Shown here: positions 8,185 through 17,097 of the stretch, one piece after another
Layout of the letters: every line of letters begins with the position of its first letter
How positions within the stretch are numbered: position 1 is the stretch's first letter
Assembly: GCF_016653295.1 (NCBI RefSeq)
Contig: NZ_NHSF01000045.1
Span: 7,096-71,095, forward strand
Reading direction: 5' to 3'
Length of the DNA: 64,000 bases
DNA from: Halochromatium salexigens
GTDB lineage: Bacteria; Pseudomonadota; Gammaproteobacteria; Chromatiales; Chromatiaceae
Translations under genes and position numbers: made by a program
Notes under the pieces: model-generated
What the model was told of the DNA's origin: nothing
The model's input: the letters and a program-made list of their open reading frames with translations, nothing else
Databases searched by the model: none

Positions 8185-10482
8185 GTGGGAGAGACACAGA
8201 CAAGTCAACAGGCCATCGACTTCTATCGCCAGCAATATGACGAACTCGGCTCACGTCTGCTACGCGCGCGTAACGAACTGCGGGCGGCGCGCCGCGATGC
8301 GTCCCGCCAGCGCCTCATCGCGCGCATTATTCAACGCCTGTTCGCGCTCGACGGCCAAGAGACGGGCGATCAGCGGGTAGACCAGCACCTCGGCGAGCAT
8401 CTGGTGGCACTGCTGGTTGAGATCCTGCAAATCGACTGCGCGGCGCTGCTGACTCAGACCCGCACCGGCACACTGGTCATAAAGCATGCGCTGGGCCTGA
8501 AGGCGACCTTTGAACTGTCGTCCTCGGCGCCGCTCTCGGAGCAACTCGCCAACAAGTTGACGGAGCAGGTATCGTCCGAGTTGAACACGGCGCTGCGGGC
8601 GCAAGGCTTACAGCACTGGCTCTTGGCCGTGTCCGCGCCGAGTGGCATGGCGCTGCTGCTCGCCCACCGGCACCAACAGACGCTGGAAACGCCGCTCACC
8701 TTCGACGACGGCGATCAGGCGATCGCCGAGGCGGTGCTCGGTTTCTATCTCGCGCTGACCGAGCAACGTCATGCGAAACGGGCATTGCAGAGCGCCAAGA
8801 TTGACTACCGCATCCTGTTTGAGAGCGCGCAGGATGCCTTTCTAGTCATCGACGGGCGCAACACTCAGTTGATCGATGCCAACCGCCAAGCGCAACGCTT
8901 GCTTGGTGCCAACTTCGCCGAGCTGCGGCAACGGCCACTCCTGAGCTGGCTAGAGACACCGGACCCCATCACTTGGCGCCGGCGCTGGCGCCGTGCCTTG
9001 ACCGGCCGTAGCGAGCAGGTCGAATGCCGCCTGCGCAACGCCGCCGGGCAGCCGTTCTGGGCCGAGCTGAGCCTGATCAGGATCGGCGCGGCCAAGCGCG
9101 CACGCTTGCTGCTGATCGCGCGTGATATCAGCAAGCGCAAAGAGGCCGAGGAGCGCCTGCGTCATTACGCCTTCCGCGATGAACTCACGCAGTTGCCGAA
9201 TCGCGCCCTGATGTATCGGCACATGGAAGCCGCCATCAAGCGCCAGCGCCAAGAGCCTGGCTATCGGTTCGCGCTCTTCTTTCTGGATCTCGACCGCTTC
9301 AAGACCGTCAACGAGAGCCTCGGACACAGCCTCGGTGACCGGCTCCTGATCGTCATTGGCCAACGCCTGAATGCCTGCCTCGAGCAGGACAACAGCATCG
9401 CCCGGCTTGGCGGCGACGAATTCCTGATCCTGAGCAACCACATCGCCAGCCCCGATGCCGCTGAAGCCATGGCGCAACGCCTGGAGCAGGCGTTAAAAAC
9501 CCCCTTCACCGTCAGCGGCCAGGAGATCTTCACCAGCGCCAGCATCGGCATCGTGCTCGCCGACGGGCGTTATGATCAACCGGAGGCGCTGCTGCGCGAT
9601 GCCGATATCGCCATGTATCAGGCCAAGCGTCGCGAGGGCCGTGAGCACCGCTATGCATTGTTCAACCCGGCCATGCACGCGCGCGCCTTGGCGGATATGG
9701 AAATGGAGCGCGATCTCAGGCGGGCGCTGGAGCGCGATGAATTCGTGCTCCAGTATCAACCGATCGTCAGGCTCGACACGGGGCGGGTCAAGGGCTTCGA
9801 GGCGCTGGTGCGTTGGCAGCACCCCGAGCACGGGTTGGTGCCGCCGGATCGCTTCATCCCGCTAGCCGAGGAGACGCTGTTGATCCTCGACCTCAGCCGC
9901 TTCGTGCTCGCTGAGGCCTGCCGCCAGGCGGTGGCCTGGGCGGCGCATTTCGCCGAGCCGCCGGTGGTGAGCGTCAACCTCTCTGGCCGGCAGTTCATCA
10001 GCAGCCAGATCGCCGACGAGGTCAGCGACCTGAGCGCCCAATACGGCTGCCCGCCCTCGCTGATCAATCTCGAGATCACCGAGAGCGCCATCCTCGCCGA
10101 CAAGGACATGGCCCTGGCCGGGATGCAGGCGCTGCATGCGCGCGGCTTCAAGCTGAGCATGGACGACTTCGGCACCGGTTACTCCTCGCTCAGCTACATC
10201 CACCAATTCCCGTTCGATTACATCAAGATCGACCGCAGCTTCATCAACTCGCTCACCGAGGATGTACGCACAGAGGCCATCGTCACCGCCATCCTCCGGC
10301 TCGCGGAAACTTTAGACAAACAGGTCATCGCCGAAGGTATCGAGACGCCCGAGCAGCACGCAACCTTGAAGCGGCTTGGCTGCGGCGGCGGTCAAGGCTA
10401 CCTGTTTTCACGGCCTGTCGATGCCCCGAGCGCCCTGCGGCTCTTCCAAGACGCGCCCTGGTGGGATTCCGCCAATCAATAA
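8185..10482 (+). CDS. GAF-like/PAS sensor with GGDEF and EAL domains
   Basis: This 765-residue cytoplasmic protein starts at a GTG (8185) with GAGGAGCC seven bases upstream. Residues 1-195 are closely similar to the N-terminus of the cyclase at 3742-4809 (both share QQAIDFYRQQYDEL and HLVALLVE-LQIDCAA). A PAS domain (about 205-330) follows, then GGDEF (about 345-500, motif GGDEF intact but no RxxD inhibition site) and EAL (about 515-755). The EAL domain keeps the signature EALVRW, the metal-binding EITES and DDFGTGYSSL, and KIDRSF and IAEGIET, so it should hydrolyse cyclic-di-GMP. Dual-domain proteins can work either way, but the intact EAL and missing inhibition site favour a phosphodiesterase whose GGDEF part binds GTP as a regulator. 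Confidence 0.88.
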   Translation: MGETQTSQQAIDFYRQQYDELGSRLLRARNELRAARRDASRQRLIARIIQRLFALDGQETGDQRVDQHLGEHLVALLVEILQIDCAALLTQTRTGTLVIKHALGLKATFELSSSAPLSEQLANKLTEQVSSELNTALRAQGLQHWLLAVSAPSGMALLLAHRHQQTLETPLTFDDGDQAIAEAVLGFYLALTEQRHAKRALQSAKIDYRILFESAQDAFLVIDGRNTQLIDANRQAQRLLGANFAELRQRPLLSWLETPDPITWRRRWRRALTGRSEQVECRLRNAAGQPFWAELSLIRIGAAKRARLLLIARDISKRKEAEERLRHYAFRDELTQLPNRALMYRHMEAAIKRQRQEPGYRFALFFLDLDRFKTVNESLGHSLGDRLLIVIGQRLNACLEQDNSIARLGGDEFLILSNHIASPDAAEAMAQRLEQALKTPFTVSGQEIFTSASIGIVLADGRYDQPEALLRDADIAMYQAKRREGREHRYALFNPAMHARALADMEMERDLRRALERDEFVLQYQPIVRLDTGRVKGFEALVRWQHPEHGLVPPDRFIPLAEETLLILDLSRFVLAEACRQAVAWAAHFAEPPVVSVNLSGRQFISSQIADEVSDLSAQYGCPPSLINLEITESAILADKDMALAGMQALHARGFKLSMDDFGTGYSSLSYIHQFPFDYIKIDRSFINSLTEDVRTEAIVTAILRLAETLDKQVIAEGIETPEQHATLKRLGCGGGQGYLFSRPVDAPSALRLFQDAPWWDSANQ

Positions 10483-10560
10483 GCGAATCGAGGCACCGCA
10501 AGCACGCGCGTCAGTTGGGTCTCGACACGCAAGACGCGCGGAAATACGCGGTCACTCTGT

Positions 10561-10588
10561 TTATAAAGGCGTTATTATAAAGGCGTTA
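10561..10588. repeat. 14-base tandem duplication
   Basis: The unit TTATAAAGGCGTTA occurs twice in a row with no mismatch, 13 bases from the 3' end of the tRNA gene. Function unknown. Confidence 0.8.
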
Positions 10589-10600
10589 TCCGTTTTCAGA

Positions 10601-10691
10601 TGGCGGAGAGGGTGGGATTCGAACCCACGATAGGCTGTTAACCTATACACACTTTCCAGGCGTGCTCCTTAAGCCACTCGGACACCTCTCC
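10601..10691 (-). tRNA. tRNA-Ser (anticodon GGA), CCA encoded
   Basis: The minus strand gives a class II tRNA: a seven-base acceptor stem (GGAGAGG with CCTCTCC), the D-arm GTGTCCGAGTGGCTTAAGG, an anticodon arm reading CGCC-TGGAAAG-TGTG with anticodon GGA, a long variable arm (TATAGGTTAACAGCCTAT), a T-arm with GGTTCGAATCC, discriminator G and a genomic CCA. The long variable arm and arm sequences are those of bacterial serine tRNA reading UCC/UCU. It is 91 bases long, as expected. The rest of the gap between 10483 and 10856 holds only a 14-base duplication. Confidence 0.97.
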
Positions 10692-10856
10692 AGTAATGCA
10701 GGTTGATGCTGGGCCGCGCCTAGCGTTCTCCGGGGGAGCCGCCTGCGGTGCCGCTTCGCGGGTCATTCAGGCGACCATGCCCGGAATCCGACAGTTGCAT
10801 CGCAACGCATCAAGCCGTACAGCTTAAGCGAAATCCCTGTTCTCTTGCAAATACCC

Positions 10857-11798
10857 ATGGCCCAGTATTCACCGATGAGTCCAGATCACAGGACCCAAAC
10901 CCGCTCCTTCTCGGTCGCGCCCAGCGCCAACATCCGCCCTAGCACGGGTTCCAACACCCCCGCCAGCACCTGCCAAGCCGATCAAGCCGATCGCCACGCG
11001 CTCTACGAACGCGCGGTGCAATGCCCGCAAGCGGAGGTCGATTTTATCCAGCAAACCTTTCACGCTCTGCGCGGGCGCCCTGCCCGCCTGCTCGCCGAGG
11101 ACTTCTGTGGCACGGCCGCCGTGTGCTGCGAATGGGTCAACCGCGATGCGAATCATCGGGCGGTCGGGATCGACAATGACCCCGCCGTGCTGCAATGGAC
11201 GCGCGAGGAACGGCTGCCCGCGCTGTCCCCGGAGCAGCGCGCGCGCCTGCGGTTGATCGAGGCGGATGTATTGGACCTTGGCCCGGAACCCGCCGCCAAG
11301 GTGCGCTGCGAGCCGGTCGATCTGGTGCTGGCGATGAACTTCAGTTGGTGGTTGATCACCGAGCGCGCGGCCTTGCGACGCTACTTCCAGCGCGTGCGCG
11401 AGCGCCTGGTCGCCGATGGGCTGTTCATCCTCGACAGCTACGGCGGCTACGACGCCCATCGCGTCATCACCGAGGAGCGCGAGATCGAGGACGACGCGGG
11501 CCCGCCCTTCACCTATGCCTGGGACCAGACCGATTACGACCCGATCAGCGGGCTCATGCAGTGCGCGATCCACTTCGCCTTCCCGGACGGCTCACGCCTG
11601 GATCAGGCATTTTCCTATCGCTGGCGGCTCTGGACCCTGCCCGAGCTGCGCGAGTTGCTCATCGAGGCGGGCTTTCGCCCGCCGCGCATCTACTGGCAGG
11701 GCTGGGATGAGCACGGCGAGCCGGACGGGCTCTTCAAACCGGTCACGCGGGCAGAGCCCGATGCTGGCTGGATCTGCTACCTGAGCGCGGAGCCCTGA
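10857..11798 (+). CDS. Class I SAM-dependent methyltransferase
   Basis: This 313-residue protein begins with about 40 residues of low-complexity sequence before the fold. The SAM-binding motif I appears as LLAEDFCGTAAV (about residue 80), the acidic end of strand 2 as VGIDNDPAV, and later strands as DLVLAMNFSWWL and GLFILDSYGG. It belongs to the general class I methyltransferases. The substrate is not evident, and the EDFCGTA form of motif I is shared by a family of uncharacterised bacterial members. The start is uncertain: ATG at 10857 or 10875, with a TTG at 10845 also in frame. It lies 31 bases upstream of mutM and is probably co-transcribed with it. Confidence 0.75.
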   Translation: MAQYSPMSPDHRTQTRSFSVAPSANIRPSTGSNTPASTCQADQADRHALYERAVQCPQAEVDFIQQTFHALRGRPARLLAEDFCGTAAVCCEWVNRDANHRAVGIDNDPAVLQWTREERLPALSPEQRARLRLIEADVLDLGPEPAAKVRCEPVDLVLAMNFSWWLITERAALRRYFQRVRERLVADGLFILDSYGGYDAHRVITEEREIEDDAGPPFTYAWDQTDYDPISGLMQCAIHFAFPDGSRLDQAFSYRWRLWTLPELRELLIEAGFRPPRIYWQGWDEHGEPDGLFKPVTRAEPDAGWICYLSAEP

Positions 11799-11829
11799 AG
11801 ATGGTGAGATTTTTGGAGACAACACCGAC

Positions 11830-12645
11830 ATGCCCGAACTGCCCGAGGTCGAGACCAGCCTGCGCGGCATCGAGCCGCATCTGCGCGGGCATCTGATCGA
11901 TCGCCTCGAGGTGCGCGAGCCGCGTCTGCGCTGGCCGATCCCGCCCGACACCGGCGAGCGCGTTGCCGGCCAGCACATCCTCGCGCTGCGCCGGCGCGGC
12001 AAATATCTGCTGCTCGACCTCGAACAGGGCGTGTTGATGCTGCACCTGGGCATGTCTGGCAGCCTGCGGGTGCTGCCAGCGAGCACGCCGCCGGGTCCGC
12101 ACGACCATGTCGATCTCTGTCTCGACGAGGGGCCGTGCCTGCGCTTTCGCGATCCACGCCGCTTCGGCATGCTGCAATGGACGGCGGCGCCGGCCGAGGC
12201 GCATCCCCTGCTGCGCGACCTGGGACCGGAACCGCTCGAACCGGCCTTCAGCGGCGCCTACCTCCACCGGCGCGCGCGGGGACGGCGGGCCGCGATCAAG
12301 ACCTTCATCATGGACAGCCAGGTGGTCGTCGGCGTCGGCAACATCTACGCCAACGAAGCCTTGCATCTGGCCCGCATCCATCCGAGCCGCGCCGCCGGGC
12401 GCATCAGCCGAGCGCGCCTGGAGGTGCTGGCGGGTGCGATTCGCGAGGTGCTCGCCGCCGCCATCGCCCAGGGCGGCACCAGCCTGCGCGACTTCGTGCA
12501 AGAGGACGGCAAGCCGGGCTACTTCGCCCAGTCACTGCGCGTCTACGGGCGCGCTGAGCAGCCCTGCCCGAACTGCGGCGCTCGCATCCGTCAGCGGCGC
12601 ATCGGCCAGCGCTCGAGCTTCTATTGCGCGGCCTGTCAGCGTTAG
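11830..12645 (+). CDS. mutM: Formamidopyrimidine-DNA glycosylase (Fpg/MutM)
   Basis: This is a 271-residue base-excision repair enzyme that removes 8-oxoguanine and other oxidised purines and nicks the abasic site. The N-terminus MPELPEVET provides the catalytic Pro2 (after Met removal) and Glu3. The conserved Lys is in RRRGKYLLL, the helix-two-turn-helix region in VVVGVGNIYANEAL, and the zinc finger is complete (CPNC near 243 and CAAC near the end). Length and motifs are those of a functional enzyme. The family distinction from Nei is supported by PELPEVE and the overall match. Its stop overlaps the convergent glycerate kinase stop by three bases. Confidence 0.97.
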   Translation: MPELPEVETSLRGIEPHLRGHLIDRLEVREPRLRWPIPPDTGERVAGQHILALRRRGKYLLLDLEQGVLMLHLGMSGSLRVLPASTPPGPHDHVDLCLDEGPCLRFRDPRRFGMLQWTAAPAEAHPLLRDLGPEPLEPAFSGAYLHRRARGRRAAIKTFIMDSQVVVGVGNIYANEALHLARIHPSRAAGRISRARLEVLAGAIREVLAAAIAQGGTSLRDFVQEDGKPGYFAQSLRVYGRAEQPCPNCGARIRQRRIGQRSSFYCAACQR

Positions 12646-13796
12646 CCGGGCCCAGCCAAGAAGGCGCGCACCACCTGCTCGGCGGTCTTGGCCAGCAACT
12701 CCTCGACCCGCCGTTCGGCCTCGGCCAGCTCCATGGGGCCGGGACAGAGCGAGAAGACCGCATCCAGGCCCAGCCCATGCAGCGCGCCGATCTCATCGCC
12801 GACGCTCCCCCCAACCCCGATGCACGGGATGCCATGTCGGCGCGCGCGCGCGGCAACGGCGGCGGGCGCCTTGCCGGAAGCGCTCTGCGCATCGATTCGG
12901 CCCTCGGCGGTCAACACCAGATCCGCCCCCTCGAGCGCGCCTTCCAGCCCGACCAGATCGAGCACCAACTCGGCGCCGGGACGTAGCGCAGCCGCGCAGA
13001 AGGCCATGAGTCCGGCGCCCAGACCACCAGCGGCACCCGCGCCCGGCACCGCGTCGACCTCGCAGCCGAGGTCTTGGCGCAGGCGCTCGGCCAACTGCCG
13101 CAGACCGGCCTCCAACACGGCGACGGTCTCGGGGGTGGCGCCTTTCTGTGGTGCGTAGGTCGCGGCAGCCCCCGTGGCGCCCGTCAGCGGATTCTCGACA
13201 TCGCACATCGCCTCGATCCTCACCCCTGACAGCCGCGGATCGACACCGGTGCTATCGATCCGCGCGATGTGCGCGAGCGCGGCGCCGACCGGCCGCAGTG
13301 CCCGCCCCTGCGCATCGAGAAAGCGATAGCCGAGCGCGCTCGCCATGCCGATGCCGCCGTCGTTGGTGGCACTGCCGCCGAGCCCGATGAACAGGGTCTC
13401 GGCACCGAGCGCCAGCGCCTCGCGCATCAGCTCACCGGTGCCGAGGGTGGTGGTCGCACTCGGATCACGCTCCGCAGGAGCGAGCAGCGCAAGCCCACTG
13501 GCGAGCGCCATCTCGATGAGCGCGGTGCGCTCCCCCGGCAACCAGGCGAAGGCCGCCTCCACCGGGATAAAATCCGGCCCGGTGACGCGCCGCTCGCAGT
13601 GCTCGGCGCCGAGGCTCGTGCAGGCGATCTCGAGCAGGCCATCGCCGCCATCGGCGACCGGCACCTGCCGGATCTCGGCCTCGGGCGCGGCACGGCGCAC
13701 ACCGGCGGCGAGCGCGCCAGCGGCCGCACGCGCCGAACAACTGCCCTTGAGGGCGTTGGGCGCGATGACCAGTGTCAGCGGCGATCTCGGGGGCAT
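12642..13796 (-). CDS. glxK: Glycerate kinase (GlxK/GarK family)
   Basis: The 384-residue protein phosphorylates D-glycerate with ATP, feeding photorespiratory-type or glyoxylate-derived carbon into glycolysis. Family motifs are visible: IAPNALKGSCSA at the N-terminus, PVADGGDGLLEI, GSATNDGGIGMASALG, GAAGGLGAGLMAF, and a C-terminal LTAEGRIDAQSASGK. The start chosen is the ATG at 13796 (MPPRSPLTLVIAPN). The frame stays open far upstream to 14867, but that part lies antisense within rapA and looks non-coding. There is no strong ribosome site. It diverges from rapA, sharing a gap of 90 bases, and converges on mutM. Confidence 0.93.
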   Translation of the reverse strand: MPPRSPLTLVIAPNALKGSCSARAAAGALAAGVRRAAPEAEIRQVPVADGGDGLLEIACTSLGAEHCERRVTGPDFIPVEAAFAWLPGERTALIEMALASGLALLAPAERDPSATTTLGTGELMREALALGAETLFIGLGGSATNDGGIGMASALGYRFLDAQGRALRPVGAALAHIARIDSTGVDPRLSGVRIEAMCDVENPLTGATGAAATYAPQKGATPETVAVLEAGLRQLAERLRQDLGCEVDAVPGAGAAGGLGAGLMAFCAAALRPGAELVLDLVGLEGALEGADLVLTAEGRIDAQSASGKAPAAVAARARRHGIPCIGVGGSVGDEIGALHGLGLDAVFSLCPGPMELAEAERRVEELLAKTAEQVVRAFLAGPG

Positions 13797-13886
13797 GATG
13801 GAGAATTTCAGCAATGTCGTCGTGCGAAGTGAGGCAAAAGTCGGGATAATTCGGGGGTCTTGTTTGACTGTTGACCGAGCTGCCCT

Positions 13887-16826
13887 ATGTCCGAGCCCGT
13901 CCCTGCCTTTGCCGTTGGCCAACGTTGGCTCTCCGAGACACAGCCCGAGCTTGGCCTCGGCATGGTCGAAGCGGTCGAGCATCGCCGCGTCACCCTGCTG
14001 TTTCCGGCCACCGGCGAGCGCCGCACCTATGCCGCCGACAATACACCGCTGTGGCGCGCGCAGCTCGCCGCCGGTGAGTTGCTGCGCGATCTCGAAGGCC
14101 GTGACCTGACCGTGGTCGACCTGCTCGAGCACAATGGCTTCGTCACCTATCTGGTGCGCGATAGCGCTGGCCACGAAGAGCCCCTGCCCGAGACTCGCAT
14201 CGATCCACGGCTGCGCCTGAGCCGCCCGCAGCAGCGCCTGCGCGCCGGGCGCCTGGACAGCGACACCTGGTTCCGGCTGCGGGTGCAGGCGCTGGAGCAG
14301 ACCGCGCGCCTGGCCACGGCCCCCACGCGCGGGCTGCTCGGCGCCCGCATCAGCCCGATCCCGCACCAATTGCACATCGCCGCCGAGGTCGCCGATCGTC
14401 ACCATCCGCGCGTGCTGCTGGCCGATGAGGTCGGGCTTGGCAAGACCATCGAGGCCGGCTTGATCCTGCATCGGCTGTTGCTGGCCGGGCGCGTGCATCG
14501 GGTGCTGATCCTGGTGCCCGAGCCGCTCTTGCATCAATGGTTGGTCGAGTTGCTGCGCCGCTTCAATCTGAGCGTCGCCCTGTTCGATCGCAAGCGAGTA
14601 CAGGCGCTGGTGCGGCAAGGCGCCAATCCGTTCGAGTCTGAGCAACGCATCCTCTGCAGCCTGGATCTGCTCACCGAGGATGTCGGTCTGGCCGATGCCG
14701 TGCTGCACGCCGATTGGGATCTGCTGATCTGCGACGAGGCCCACCACCTGGAATGGTCGCCCGAGGCGAGCAGTCCCGGCTATGAACTGGTCGCCGGCCT
14801 CGCCGCCAAGATACCGGCGGTGCTGCTGCTCACCGCCACCCCGGAGCAACTGGGTCGCGCCGGACACTTCGGCCGCTTACGGCTGCTGGACCCGGAGCGC
14901 TTCGGCGACTACGCGGCCTTTCTCGCCGAAGAGGAAGGGTACGCGCCAGTCGCCGAGCTGGTAACGCGACTGCTGGACGAGACGCCTTTGAGCGCGGACG
15001 AACAGGCACGGCTCGACACGCTGCTCGATGGAGACGCGGACGCAGACGGATCAAGCGCCGAACCGGCACGCGCTGCCGACACCGACGAGGCCGCGGGCGA
15101 ACTCGAGGCAGCAGGCAAGCCCCCCGCAACAGAACAGTGCGGGGCAACCAGCGCAGCCACGCGCGAACGCCAGGCGCTCATCGATCAATTGCTCGACCGG
15201 CATGGCACCGGCCGGGTGCTGTTTCGCAATACCCGCGCCGCCATCAGCGGTTTTCCCGAGCGCGTGCTGCATCCGGCGCGGCTCGAGGCGGGCGCTGACG
15301 CCGACGATGCGGGCGCTGACAACGAAGTCGATCCGCTCGATGCACTCTGGGCGGCGATCGATGATCCGCAGGGGCTGGAGCAGGATCCGCGCCTCGAGTG
15401 GTTGATCGCACGACTGCGTGAACTCGCGCCCGCCAAGGTGCTGCTGATCACCACGACCGCCGAGACCGTGCTCGATCTGCGCCGCGCGCTGCTCGAACGC
15501 GCCGGCATCCAGGCCGCGATCTTCCATGAGGAGATGCCGATCGTTGAGCGCGACCGCGCCGCCGCCTTCTTCGCCGACCCCGAGGAAGGCACCCAGATCC
15601 TGCTCTGCTCGGAGATCGGCAGCGAGGGGCGCAACTTCCAGTTCGCCCATCACCTGGTGCTGTTCGACCTGCCCGCCGATCCGGAACTGCTCGAGCAGCG
15701 CATCGGCCGGCTCGATCGCATCGGCCAGACCGAGACCATCCGCATCCATGTCCCCTATCGGGCCGGCACGCCCGATGAGCTGCTATTCCGCTGGTATCAC
15801 GAGGGGCTGGATGCCTTCTCCGCGCACCAGCCCGCGGCGCCGGCGGTGTTCTGGGAACAGCGCGAGACGCTGCAGGCATTGCTTTCCGACCCAGCGCCGG
15901 AGCCGGCCGAGATCGAGGCGCTGATCGGCGAGGCCCAGGCGTTGCGCGCACGCCTGGATACCGAACTCGCCGCCGGCCGCGATCGACTCCTCGAACTCAG
16001 CTCGCATCGCCCGGCGCGCGGCGGTGCCCTGGTGCAGGCGCTCGAGGAGGAGGACCGTGACCCCACCATCGAGATCTTCCTGACCGGACTCTGGGATGCC
16101 TTCGGGGTCGAGCGCGAGCCCGGGCCCGGCGGCAGTCTCGTCGTGCGTCCCGGTGCCCACATGCTGCAAGAGCGCTTCCCCGGACTGCCAGACGAGGGCT
16201 TGACCGCGACCTTCAATCGCCAGCACGCGCTCGCCCACGAGGAGCGGCGGTTCCTGACCCGCGAGCATCCGCTGACCCGAGCCGCGCTCGAGTTGGTCAC
16301 CGGCTCGCATCTGGGCACCAGCGCGCTGGTGCTGACGCAGGACAAGCGCTTCCCCTCCAGTGCCTTGCTGCTGGAAGCGGTTTATGTCGCCGAATGCCCA
16401 GCGCCGCCCGCCCTCAATGCGCAGCGCTTCCTGCCGCCGACCGCGCGGCGCATGCTGATCGACGAACAGGGCCAGGAGCGCAGCGTCGAGATCGACCCGG
16501 ACGCGCTCGGCGGCAAATGTCTGCGTCCCCGGCGCCCGCTCGCGCGCGCGCTGCTGCAGGCGAAGAGCAAGGTGATCGAGGCGATGGTGACGCTGGCCGA
16601 GCAGGAGGCCGCGCGCGAGACGCGAGCGCTACGCGAGCAGGCAGGCGCGCAGATGCGCGCGCAGCTCGATGCCGAGCTGGACCGGCTGCGTGACCTCGCC
16701 CGCCGCAATCCAGCGGTGCGGGCCGAAGAGATCGCGGCGCTGGAGGCCGAGCGGGATGCGCTCGCCGAGACGCTTGCCAACAGCCGCTTGCGCCTCGACG
16801 CCCTGCGCTTAATCGCCTTTGCTTGA
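13887..16826 (+). CDS. rapA: RNA polymerase-associated ATPase RapA (HepA)
   Basis: This 979-residue SWI2/SNF2 ATPase binds core RNA polymerase and recycles stalled or post-termination complexes. The N-terminal Tudor-like part includes VGQRWLSETQPELGLG. Helicase motif I is LADEVGLGKTIEAGL (about residue 180), motif II is CDEAHHLEW (about 283), motif III is LLLTATPEQL, and motif VI is IGRLDRIGQT in the second lobe. The RapA C-terminal region with long coiled segments (about 860-960) is present. Length is close to the Escherichia coli protein (968). A proline- and acid-rich insertion at about residues 370-440 separates the lobes and looks lineage-specific. Confidence 0.96.
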   Translation: MSEPVPAFAVGQRWLSETQPELGLGMVEAVEHRRVTLLFPATGERRTYAADNTPLWRAQLAAGELLRDLEGRDLTVVDLLEHNGFVTYLVRDSAGHEEPLPETRIDPRLRLSRPQQRLRAGRLDSDTWFRLRVQALEQTARLATAPTRGLLGARISPIPHQLHIAAEVADRHHPRVLLADEVGLGKTIEAGLILHRLLLAGRVHRVLILVPEPLLHQWLVELLRRFNLSVALFDRKRVQALVRQGANPFESEQRILCSLDLLTEDVGLADAVLHADWDLLICDEAHHLEWSPEASSPGYELVAGLAAKIPAVLLLTATPEQLGRAGHFGRLRLLDPERFGDYAAFLAEEEGYAPVAELVTRLLDETPLSADEQARLDTLLDGDADADGSSAEPARAADTDEAAGELEAAGKPPATEQCGATSAATRERQALIDQLLDRHGTGRVLFRNTRAAISGFPERVLHPARLEAGADADDAGADNEVDPLDALWAAIDDPQGLEQDPRLEWLIARLRELAPAKVLLITTTAETVLDLRRALLERAGIQAAIFHEEMPIVERDRAAAFFADPEEGTQILLCSEIGSEGRNFQFAHHLVLFDLPADPELLEQRIGRLDRIGQTETIRIHVPYRAGTPDELLFRWYHEGLDAFSAHQPAAPAVFWEQRETLQALLSDPAPEPAEIEALIGEAQALRARLDTELAAGRDRLLELSSHRPARGGALVQALEEEDRDPTIEIFLTGLWDAFGVEREPGPGGSLVVRPGAHMLQERFPGLPDEGLTATFNRQHALAHEERRFLTREHPLTRAALELVTGSHLGTSALVLTQDKRFPSSALLLEAVYVAECPAPPALNAQRFLPPTARRMLIDEQGQERSVEIDPDALGGKCLRPRRPLARALLQAKSKVIEAMVTLAEQEAARETRALREQAGAQMRAQLDAELDRLRDLARRNPAVRAEEIAALEAERDALAETLANSRLRLDALRLIAFA

Positions 16827-16874
16827 ACTCGAATCAGCTCCGAAGCATGGGCGCCGAGGCCATCGAGCCTGCGC

Positions 16875-17030
16875 TCATTGCACGCCCATCACCAATCGGT
16901 TGCCATCAGGATCATGGAGGGCGATTACCCGGTGAGGCTCTTCAGCCAACACCAAGAACCTGGCACACTTGCCGGTGCTCTCGGCGTGCATCACCCACGC
17001 CGAAGTAGGCCCGAGCCCCTGTTGCAGCAA
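16875..17030 (-). pseudogene. VOC (glyoxalase/bleomycin-resistance) C-terminal remnant
   Basis: On the minus strand the last 50 or so codons before the TGA at 16875-16877 read like the end of a VOC-fold protein, closing with VIALHDPDGNRLVMGVQ; the PDGN motif and final strand are typical. Upstream the frame runs antisense into trpB without a plausible N-terminal half, so most of the gene is gone. It accounts for most of the 271-base gap between rapA and the TrpB2 gene. Confidence 0.5.
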
Positions 17031-17097
17031 CGCTAGCGAACCGGCGGCTCGTGTATAACACACCGCATCAACCCCTGGGGACACCGAAAGAACGATC

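Noticed and set aside
10501-10600. Terminator after the GGDEF-EAL gene
   Set aside because: Only the 14-base tandem duplication is seen; no stem-loop with a T-run.
12642-14867. 741-codon minus-strand frame running through glycerate kinase into rapA
   Set aside because: Only 12642-13796 matches a protein family; the upstream part is antisense to rapA with repetitive glutamine/alanine text.
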